From NCBI GenBank assembly GCA_003233255.1, contig QILH01000169.1:1-7222 (forward strand): 7,222 nucleotides of DNA, given 5' to 3'. This DNA comes from Gammaproteobacteria bacterium (GTDB taxonomy: Bacteria > Pseudomonadota > Gammaproteobacteria > UBA6429 > Thiohalophilaceae). Position numbers and translations under genes: made by a program. Positions within the stretch are counted from its first letter, which is position 1. Every line of letters begins with the position of its first letter. Below, piece after piece: positions 1-5,425 of this stretch. The notes under the pieces were generated by a model. It made no database searches and was not told where the DNA came from. It saw nothing but the letters and a program-made list of their open reading frames with translations.

Positions 1-1959
1 GGCGATATCCCGGAGCCCGGTAGTTTTACGATTGATAACCCCGCCCGTATTGCGTTGGATCTGCCAGGAACCACCAGCAATGTGAAAGACAAAAATATGG
101 ATATCGGCGTTGGTTTGGCAAGAACGATCAAAACGGTCGAGGCTGGCGGTCGCACCCGGGTTGTGATTAATCTCGCTCGTTTAACTCAATATAATGTTGA
201 GAAACGGGGCGACAAGATCATTATTAAGCTCGGTGATAGCATTAGCGCTTCGGTTGGCACGGTATCATCAAGCGCGGGCAATAATTTAATTCCAGTTAGT
301 GGTGGTGGAAATACCGTACAGGATGTGCAGTTCCGTCGCGGAGCGAAGGGTCAGGGTCGTGTGGTTATTACGGTTTCGAATCCTAATACGATTATGGATA
401 TGATGCGCCGAGGTGATCAGGTTATCGTGACTTTACAGGATACGACTCTACCCGAGAAACTGGAACGCCGTCTGGATGTGCTTGATTTTGGTACGCCGGT
501 GCGTACGGTGGATGCCTTCAAGCACGGTAAGGATGTTCGTATCGTGATGAGTGCGGCTGGGGTGTTTGAGCATCTGGGCTATCAGGCGGATAATCGAATT
601 ACCCTGGATGTTAAGAAATTCGTTAAAGCTAAAGAAACGATTGCCAGGAAAAAGAAAAAAGAATACATCGGCGAACGTCTCTCGCTTAATTTCCAGAACA
701 TTGAGGTTCGCGCAGTACTTCAGCTAATAGCAGATTTCACCGGCGTCAATATGGTGACCAGTGATGCGGTGACTGGCAATGTAACTTTAAGATTAAAAAA
801 TGTGCCCTGGGATCAGGCGCTGGATATTATTCTCAAGACCAAAGGACTTGATAAACGTCAAAAAGGCAACGTGATGCTGGTCGCACCAACCGCTGAGCTG
901 GCTGCACAGGAAAAACTGGAACTTGAGGCACAAAAACAGATCATCGAGCTTGCCCCGGTTATCAGCGAAACCATCCAGGTCAATTATGCCAAGGCCAGTG
1001 AGCTGGTGCCCATTTTAGAAGCCAAAGGTAACTCACTCTTATCAGACCGAGGCAATGTTGCCTTTGATGAGCGCACTAACAAGATTTTAATTCAGGATAC
1101 TGCGAAAAATATTGATGCGGTGGTGGCCTTAATAGAAGAACTTGATATTGCCGTTCGTCAGGTATTGATTGAATCTCGAATTGTGCTGGTAACGACAAAT
1201 TATTCTAAAGATTTAGGCGTTCGATTTGGTGTATCAACCGAGCGTTCGTCAGGTTCGAATGGGGTTGGTATTTCCGGTGGATTGACGTCAGCACAACGTG
1301 CATCTACGGGCCAGGCACCATTCGGAATGCCTATTACAGATCGGTTAAATGTCAACCTGCCTGTATCGGGTGCGACCGCGGGTGTATTGGGTATCGCTTT
1401 ATCACGCTTACCCTTTGGAACCTTACTGGATCTGGAATTATCCGCAGCCGAGGCCGAAGGCCAGACTGAAATCATATCAAGCCCTAAGGTCATCACCTCA
1501 AACCAGCATAAAGCGAGAATTTTGACTGGTAGTGAGATTCCTTATGTAACTCAACAAGTAGCAAATGGTGTGGTGACGACGACCGTTACCTTTAAAGAGG
1601 TATTGTTAGAGCTTGACGTGACACCCCAGATTACCCCGGATGATCGAGTTAATCTGGATCTGAGGGTTAAACAGGATACGGCAGATTTTGCCAACGAAGT
1701 GCTGATCGGTGGAAGATCAGGTGGCCCACCCATTACGCGTAACGAAGTAGAAACGCGGGTGCTGGTGGATAATGGTGAAACTATTGTGCTGGGTGGTGTT
1801 TATGAGCGAACCAAGTCATATACGGTTAACCGGGTGCCATTGCTAGGTGAAATTCCACTCATCGGCTGGTTGTTCCGTAATACCTCCGAAGAAGATGATA
1901 AACGGGAATTACTGATCTTTGTCACGCCGAAAATCCTTAAGCAGGATATTACTATTTAA
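1..1959 (+). CDS. pilQ: Type IV pilus secretin PilQ (5'-partial)
   Basis: Outer-membrane secretin that forms the gated channel through which the type IV pilus passes. The frame is open from the first base, so the true start and signal peptide lie upstream; 652 codons are visible. In order: the end of a first AMIN domain (about nt 1-240), a second AMIN domain (about 316-615, with VQDVQFRRG and ITLDVKK), a lysine-rich linker (about 615-663), a secretin STN/N0 domain (664-890, LSLNFQNIEVRAVLQLIADF), an N1 domain (about 955-1170) and the secretin beta-barrel core (about 1170-1941). The core ends in the signature VPLLGEIPLIGWLFR and LLIFVTPKIL. AMIN domains bind peptidoglycan in this family and position the secretin. 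The two AMIN domains and the aroK neighbour separate PilQ from type II or III secretins. In related genomes it is the last gene of pilMNOPQ; those partners are outside the window. No frameshift is seen. Identity is very secure. Confidence 0.97.
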   Translation, partial: GDIPEPGSFTIDNPARIALDLPGTTSNVKDKNMDIGVGLARTIKTVEAGGRTRVVINLARLTQYNVEKRGDKIIIKLGDSISASVGTVSSSAGNNLIPVSGGGNTVQDVQFRRGAKGQGRVVITVSNPNTIMDMMRRGDQVIVTLQDTTLPEKLERRLDVLDFGTPVRTVDAFKHGKDVRIVMSAAGVFEHLGYQADNRITLDVKKFVKAKETIARKKKKEYIGERLSLNFQNIEVRAVLQLIADFTGVNMVTSDAVTGNVTLRLKNVPWDQALDIILKTKGLDKRQKGNVMLVAPTAELAAQEKLELEAQKQIIELAPVISETIQVNYAKASELVPILEAKGNSLLSDRGNVAFDERTNKILIQDTAKNIDAVVALIEELDIAVRQVLIESRIVLVTTNYSKDLGVRFGVSTERSSGSNGVGISGGLTSAQRASTGQAPFGMPITDRLNVNLPVSGATAGVLGIALSRLPFGTLLDLELSAAEAEGQTEIISSPKVITSNQHKARILTGSEIPYVTQQVANGVVTTTVTFKEVLLELDVTPQITPDDRVNLDLRVKQDTADFANEVLIGGRSGGPPITRNEVETRVLVDNGETIVLGGVYERTKSYTVNRVPLLGEIPLIGWLFRNTSEEDDKRELLIFVTPKILKQDITI

Positions 1960-1970
1960 TTCTGATAACG

Positions 1971-2010
1971 AAACCTCCCTCATGCATTGCCATGGGGGAG
2001 GTTTTGTCGT
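1971..2010 (+). terminator. Rho-independent terminator after pilQ
   Basis: A perfect 9-bp arm AAACCTCCC (1971-1979) pairs with GGGAGGTTT (1996-2004). The stem continues through a T-G wobble (1980/1995) and CATG/CATG (1981-1984/1991-1994), giving 14 pairs around a 6-base loop (1985-1990). A T-rich tail, TTTTGTCGTTT, follows. It begins 11 bases after the pilQ stop codon and should end the pil transcript, so aroK needs its own promoter or read-through. Confidence 0.88.
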
Positions 2011-2030
2011 TTCTGAACCCGTATTTTCTT

Positions 2031-2039
2031 TGCTACTAT
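2031..2039 (+). promoter_or_regulatory. Extended -10 promoter element for aroK
   Basis: TGCTACTAT fits the extended -10 pattern TGnTATAAT with one mismatch in the hexamer. No good -35 hexamer lies at 16-18 bases (TTCTGA at 2011-2016 with a 17-base spacer), which is usual for extended -10 promoters. Transcription normally starts about 7 bases past the hexamer, here at or within a base or two of A2046, the first base of the aroK start codon. Placed directly after the pilQ terminator, it is the best candidate for driving aroK. This is prediction from sequence only. Confidence 0.5.
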
Positions 2040-2045
2040 AGCCTT

Positions 2046-2567
2046 ATGAATTCTGAACAGAATATATTTCTAGTGGGCCCAATGGGCGTAGGCAAGACTA
2101 CGATTGGCCGTCAGCTTGCTAAACTTCTTAATTATGATTTTATTGATAGCGACTATGAGATTGAGGCGAGAAGTGGTGCCTCGATCCCCTGGATCTTTGA
2201 TGTTGAGGGTGAGCAGGGGTTTCGCCAGCGCGAGCAAAGTATGCTGGATGAACTGAGTCAAAAGCCCAGGATTGTTCTCGCAACGGGAGGGGGTGCGGTC
2301 ATTCGTGAAGAAAATCGACGTGTATTACAAAATCGTGGCATTGTCGTGTATCTAAAGGCCGATGTGGCTGAGTTACTACGGCGTACAGCTCATGATAAAA
2401 ACAGGCCACTATTGCAAACCGATGACCCCAGGGCGACGTTGAGTGCACTCATCGCTGAACGAGAGCCGTGGTATATTGAGGTGGCGGATATCGTTTTTGA
2501 TACGCAGCGTAAAAATAGTGGGTCTACTGCAAATTTGTTACACAAACAAATTAAAAAACTGGATTAA
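2046..2567 (+). CDS. aroK: Shikimate kinase I
   Basis: Cytoplasmic enzyme that phosphorylates shikimate with ATP at the 3-hydroxyl, fifth step of the shikimate pathway to aromatic amino acids. With the start at 2046 the protein is 173 residues, the same length as E. coli AroK, and begins MNSEQNIFLVGPMGVGKTT, aligning without gap. Walker A GPMGVGKT is at residues 11-18, the magnesium/shikimate aspartates are D34 and D36, the substrate arginine is R60 in FRQRE, the glycine triplet is 81-83 (ATGGG), the lid arginine is R120 in KNRPLL, and the adenine/substrate-loop arginine is R139 in EREPWY. The frame stays open back to an ATG at 1992, but that codon lies in the terminator hairpin and would add 18 unconserved residues, so it is rejected. 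No Shine-Dalgarno sequence precedes 2046. aroB follows after 92 bases. All key residues are present. Confidence 0.97.
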   Translation: MNSEQNIFLVGPMGVGKTTIGRQLAKLLNYDFIDSDYEIEARSGASIPWIFDVEGEQGFRQREQSMLDELSQKPRIVLATGGGAVIREENRRVLQNRGIVVYLKADVAELLRRTAHDKNRPLLQTDDPRATLSALIAEREPWYIEVADIVFDTQRKNSGSTANLLHKQIKKLD

Positions 2568-2589
2568 TTACCGGCTATAATAGGACAGG

Positions 2590-2619
2590 TTTCCACGCTG
2601 AATTTACTTATATTATAAT
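2590..2619 (+). promoter_or_regulatory. Candidate sigma-70 promoter for aroB
   Basis: A perfect -10 hexamer TATAAT (2614-2619) is preceded at 18 bases by TTTCCA (2590-2595), a 4/6 match to TTGACA. The predicted start is near 2626, giving a leader of about 34 bases. A second TATAAT at 2576-2581 lies upstream without a recognisable -35. Both are part of the octamer TATAATAG. AroB may therefore be made partly from its own promoter as well as by read-through from aroK. Confidence 0.4.
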
Positions 2620-2659
2620 AGTGTCATTCACAAACAACCTGGTAGATTAATTAATTTCT

Positions 2660-3745
2660 ATGCAAACACTGAATGTCGATCTTGGAGAACGTAGCTACCC
2701 GATTTATATCGGTAAAGATCTATTGCGTCAGAAAGATTTAATAGAACCCTATGTTGCGGGTCGTCAGGTTATGATCGTTAGCAATGAAACCATTGCGCCT
2801 CTTTATCTTGCTCAGGTTAAGAATACCTTCAGTCAGTTTGACGTACATACCTGTATTTTGCCGGATGGCGAACAGTATAAAAATCTGGAGATCTTAAATC
2901 GGATCTTCGATGCCTTGCTCACGAATCGTTTTGAAAGAAAATGTACCCTGGTGGCACTTGGTGGCGGTGTGATCGGCGATATGACGGGTTTTGCGGCGGC
3001 GTCATATCAACGCGGTGTGGCCTTTATTCAAATTCCGACTACTTTATTAGCCCAGGTCGACTCCTCAGTCGGTGGTAAAACCGGTGTCAATCACGAGTTG
3101 GGTAAAAACATGATTGGTGCGTTTCATCAGCCGCAGTGCGTCATCGTCGATACCGATACACTGGATACACTGGATGATCGCCAGTTAAGTGCAGGCATTG
3201 CCGAGGTGATTAAATACGGACTTATACGCGATACTGAATTTTTTGACTGGCTTGAAGCCAACATGCAAAAATTATTAAGCCGAGATGCTGGTGCGTTGGC
3301 TTACGCGATTGAGCATTCTTGTCAGAACAAAGCAGAAGTTGTTGCCCTGGATGAAAAGGAAGGAGGAATACGCGCTATCTTAAATCTGGGTCATACCTTT
3401 GGTCATGCCATCGAGGCCGCCACAGGTTATGGTAACTGGTTGCACGGCGAAGCGGTGGGTACGGGCATGTTAATGGCGAGCGATTTATCGCACCGTATGT
3501 CGATGTTGACCGAAGCCGATGTGCATCGGATTGATAATATAATCGATGCAGCGCAGTTACCGACAAGATCGCCTGGTAATATGGATTATGATGTATTTAT
3601 GAAATATATGTCAGTAGATAAAAAAGTTGAAGCCGGCGCGATACGTTTTGTTTTACTAAAAGCGATAGGACAGTCCGTGATAACCTCAGATTACGATCCG
3701 ACACTGTTAAAACAAACTATTTCCGCACATCACGCTAATACCTGA
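2660..3745 (+). CDS. aroB: 3-dehydroquinate synthase
   Basis: Cytoplasmic NAD- and divalent-metal-dependent enzyme that converts 3-deoxy-D-arabino-heptulosonate 7-phosphate to 3-dehydroquinate, second step of the shikimate pathway. At 361 residues it has the usual length. Visible family motifs: PDGEQYKN (68-75), the NAD-binding GGGVIGDMTGFAA (101-113), PTTLLAQVDSSVGGKTGVNH (126-145), the metal-ligand glutamate E182 in AGIAEVIKYG, the metal-ligand H245 and catalytic H249 in LNLGHTFGHAIEA, and the metal-ligand H262 in LHGEAVGTGM. The start is the first ATG and gives a canonical N-terminus (MQTLNVDLGERSYPIYIG). The only Shine-Dalgarno-like bases (GGTAG, 2641-2645) are rather far away, so initiation may be modest. 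Next to aroK as in most gammaproteobacteria. The stop codon is one base from the next gene's ATG. Nothing is missing. Confidence 0.98.
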   Translation: MQTLNVDLGERSYPIYIGKDLLRQKDLIEPYVAGRQVMIVSNETIAPLYLAQVKNTFSQFDVHTCILPDGEQYKNLEILNRIFDALLTNRFERKCTLVALGGGVIGDMTGFAAASYQRGVAFIQIPTTLLAQVDSSVGGKTGVNHELGKNMIGAFHQPQCVIVDTDTLDTLDDRQLSAGIAEVIKYGLIRDTEFFDWLEANMQKLLSRDAGALAYAIEHSCQNKAEVVALDEKEGGIRAILNLGHTFGHAIEAATGYGNWLHGEAVGTGMLMASDLSHRMSMLTEADVHRIDNIIDAAQLPTRSPGNMDYDVFMKYMSVDKKVEAGAIRFVLLKAIGQSVITSDYDPTLLKQTISAHHANT

Positions 3746-3746
3746 T

Positions 3747-4898
3747 ATGTCGAAATTAGCCCCCTACGCTGCTACAGATGCCAGTTCTCGAGGTCGACGT
3801 CACAAAGAACCCGGCCCAAATTATCGAACGGAGTATCAACGCGATCGAGACCGCATTGTTCATTCTTCGGCGTTTCGTCGTCTGGAATACAAAACCCAGG
3901 TTTTTGTAAACCACGAAGGTGATATGTTTCGCACCCGTCTTACGCACTCAATCGAAGTAGCGCAGATATCCCGTTCAATTGCGCGCATTTTAAATTTAAA
4001 TGAAGATTTATCTGAGACGATCGCCCTTGCCCATGATCTTGGCCATACTCCATTTGGCCATGCTGGACAGGATGCATTGAATTACTGCATGAAGGATTAC
4101 GGTGGGTTTGAGCACAATCTACAATCATTACGCACGGTCGATGAATTGGAAAAAAGCTATGCTGATTTTGCAGGTTTGAATCTAACGTTTGAGTCACGTG
4201 AAGGCATCCTGAAACATTGTTCACCTATAAAGGCCAAAGCATTAGGTGATGTCGGGCAACGATTCCTGGATAAGCAACAACCCAACCTGGAAGCGCAGGC
4301 GGTAAATCTGGCGGATGAGATAGCCTATAACAATCATGATGTTGATGATGGCTTGCGTGCTGGGCTAATCAGCATCGAACAATTAAATGAAGTGGCACTA
4401 TTTAATACTCAATTTATTGCGGTTAAATCATCCTATCCTAAACTGCAAGGTCGGCGCCTGGTACATGAGATTATTCGCCGAGTGATTAACGTATTGGTGG
4501 TTGATCTGATCGAGACCAGTCAGGCACGTTTGCAAGCGGCCGCGCCTGAGTCTGTTGATGATGTCCGCCAGCAGGGGCAGGCCTTAATTGGCTTTAGTGA
4601 TGAAATGAAAGAACAGAGCCTGGAATTAAAACGTTTTCTGCGCAATGAATTGTATCGACATTATCGGGTTCATCGTATGACCAATAAGGCGGATCGAATC
4701 ATTCGCGATTTGTTTGATGGCTTTATGACAGATCTACATTTATTGCCACCAGAACAGCAAAAAACGGCATCGGCGTATGAGCATAATGACGGTAAACATG
4801 GTCGGGCTCTAGCGGTCGCCGACTATATCGCCGGGATGACGGATCGCTATGCGATTCGGGAACATCGACGCATCTTTGATCCAAGCGAGCTGACGTAG
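3747..4898 (+). CDS. dgt: dGTPase-like HD-domain triphosphohydrolase
   Basis: Member of the deoxyguanosinetriphosphate triphosphohydrolase-like family, whose studied members split dNTPs to deoxynucleoside and inorganic triphosphate. At 383 residues it is the short form (E. coli Dgt is about 505). Metal-binding HD residues are H67 (RLTHSIEV), H96-D97 (LAHDLGHTPFGHAG) and D190 (NLADEIAYNNHD). The N-terminal segment with the arginine-rich RDRIVHSSAFRRLEYKTQVF (residues 34-53) and the stretch GGFEHNLQSLRTVDELEK (119-136) are typical of the family. The gene starts at TGATATG, one base after the aroB stop, with no Shine-Dalgarno sequence, so translation is probably coupled to aroB. Substrate choice (dGTP or several dNTPs) cannot be read from the sequence. 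Family members include regulators of dNTP pools and some antiphage proteins; this setting suggests housekeeping. Family assignment is secure, exact activity inferred. Confidence 0.93.
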   Translation: MSKLAPYAATDASSRGRRHKEPGPNYRTEYQRDRDRIVHSSAFRRLEYKTQVFVNHEGDMFRTRLTHSIEVAQISRSIARILNLNEDLSETIALAHDLGHTPFGHAGQDALNYCMKDYGGFEHNLQSLRTVDELEKSYADFAGLNLTFESREGILKHCSPIKAKALGDVGQRFLDKQQPNLEAQAVNLADEIAYNNHDVDDGLRAGLISIEQLNEVALFNTQFIAVKSSYPKLQGRRLVHEIIRRVINVLVVDLIETSQARLQAAAPESVDDVRQQGQALIGFSDEMKEQSLELKRFLRNELYRHYRVHRMTNKADRIIRDLFDGFMTDLHLLPPEQQKTASAYEHNDGKHGRALAVADYIAGMTDRYAIREHRRIFDPSELT

Positions 4899-4925
4899 AA
4901 TTAAATGCCGGATATCATTAAATTC
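4898..4925. repeat. AT-rich imperfect inverted repeat after dgt
   Basis: GAATTAAATG (4898-4907) and CATTAAATTC (4916-4925) pair at 9 of 10 positions around an 8-base loop, starting on the last base of the dgt stop codon. No T-run follows, so it is a weak terminator at best; it may instead protect the 3' end of the aroB-dgt mRNA. Confidence 0.4.
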
Positions 4926-5015
4926 TTATCCTGACTAGAACGATGCGATCTGGCCAGGCCGATATCGTCCTGACTGCGATGCTGTTATCCTGAGGAATGA
5001 GACGACGAAGGATCT
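4926..5015. repeat. Two diverged copies of a dispersed TCCTGA...GGATCT-type repeat
   Basis: Two related units lie in non-coding DNA: 4926-4951 and 4985-5015. Both begin TTATCCTGA and end GATCT. The second, TTATCCTGAGGAATGAGACG followed by ACGAAGGATCT, closely resembles the short palindromic element with core ATCCTGA...GAAGGATCT that I recall being scattered between genes in many bacterial genomes. A third TCCTGACT lies at 4968-4975; 4929-4946 and 4968-4982 share TCCTGACT followed by CGATGC. The unit ends are self-complementary (ATCCT/AGGAT), as expected for an element that folds as RNA or DNA. No coding potential is seen. Assignment to a known repeat family is from memory and not searched. 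Confidence 0.5.
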
Positions 5016-5040
5016 TAGTCTCATCGCTAGCAGTGATCCT
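4997..5040. repeat. Nested inverted repeats downstream of the repeat element
   Basis: ATGAGAC (4997-5003) pairs perfectly with GTCTCAT (5018-5024) over a 14-base loop, and AGGATC (5009-5014) pairs with GATCCT (5035-5040). The two pairings overlap and exclude each other, so the transcript could take alternative folds. They may be remnants of the dispersed repeat rather than a regulator. Confidence 0.4.
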
Positions 5041-5170
5041 CCAGTAGCTTTGAGTTATGTTCGCGGGTCGCAGTAAAAATAGACTTAATCCGTTAAATAC
5101 AGCTATTTTTCTTATTCTATGCTATTTATTAATAGGTTAAGATAGCTGTCGGGAAAAACAATGTTGACCT
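5041..5170 (+). promoter_or_regulatory. AT-rich leader with inverted repeats before the WGR gene
   Basis: Rest of the 272-base gap between dgt and the WGR gene. It contains AAAAATAG (5075-5082) paired with CTATTTTT (5103-5110), ACAGCTAT (5099-5106) paired perfectly with ATAGCTGT (5142-5149), and a small CTATT/AATAG hairpin (5122-5135) inside the latter. These could be an operator, an mRNA leader structure or a weak terminator. A plausible but poor -10 (TAAGAT, 5138-5143) has no good -35. I cannot place a promoter with confidence. Confidence 0.3.
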
Positions 5171-5425
5171 ATGCGCGTATACATGCAGACAGTGATCGAT
5201 CAGGCGGAGAAAAAGCCGAGGTTTTACCAGCTGGTATTACAGGAAGATTTAATTAACGGCTGGACGTTGGTGCGTGAATGGGGCAATCAAGGTTCGGCCG
5301 GGCGGGTAAAAAAAGATCATTTTCCGACACGAGATGCAGCGCAGACGGCTTTACTTAAAGTACGCGATACCCAGATTAAACGCGGTTTTAAAGTGGTCTA
5401 TATGCGGGGTGATGATAGCACATGA
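5171..5425 (+). CDS. Stand-alone WGR-domain protein
   Basis: An 84-residue protein made of almost nothing but a WGR domain. The tryptophan-glycine core is REWGNQGSAGRVKKDHF (about residues 34-50), preceded by FYQLVLQEDLINGWTLV and followed by the helix AAQTALLKVRDTQIKRGFKVV. WGR domains are best known in PARP enzymes, where they contact DNA ends, and in bacterial MolR-like and other multidomain proteins; short free-standing versions are common in proteobacteria and largely uncharacterised. It has no signal peptide or membrane segment, so it is probably cytoplasmic. Start 5171 gives the expected N-terminus (MRVYMQT) although no clear Shine-Dalgarno sequence precedes it; an in-frame ATG at 5183 is the alternative. 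Its stop overlaps the next gene's start as ATGA, implying coupled translation. Domain call is strong; function unknown. Confidence 0.88.
   Translation: MRVYMQTVIDQAEKKPRFYQLVLQEDLINGWTLVREWGNQGSAGRVKKDHFPTRDAAQTALLKVRDTQIKRGFKVVYMRGDDST
5406..5413 (+). promoter_or_regulatory. Strong ribosome binding site for the DamX-like gene
   Basis: GGGGTGAT inside the last codons of the WGR gene matches the anti-Shine-Dalgarno complement GAGGTGAT at 7 of 8 bases and ends 8 bases before the ATG at 5422. It supports that start and, with the ATGA overlap, translation tied to passage of ribosomes through the WGR gene. Confidence 0.7.

Noticed and set aside
55..57. TTG as the start of the pilQ frame
   Set aside because: The frame is open to base 1 and already reads as AMIN-domain sequence (PGSFTIDNPARIALDLPG), so the gene continues upstream.
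1200..1496. Antisense 98-codon open frame within pilQ
   Set aside because: Opposite the secretin core, with no recognisable domain or ribosome site; a by-product of the codon pattern of pilQ.
1992..2045. Upstream in-frame ATG extending AroK by 18 residues
   Set aside because: It lies in the pilQ terminator hairpin, adds unconserved residues, and the length and alignment to E. coli AroK fit a start at 2046 exactly.
4898..4925. Intrinsic terminator after dgt
   Set aside because: The hairpin is AT-rich with one mismatch and lacks a following T-run, so it is listed only as an inverted repeat.
5164..5169. TTGACC as a -35 box
   Set aside because: No -10 hexamer lies at a suitable distance downstream, and it abuts the WGR start codon.
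3747..5425. dGTPase plus WGR as an antiphage module
   Set aside because: Some dGTPases do act in defence, but both genes sit inside a conserved housekeeping locus with normal-looking composition and no other defence or mobile genes.
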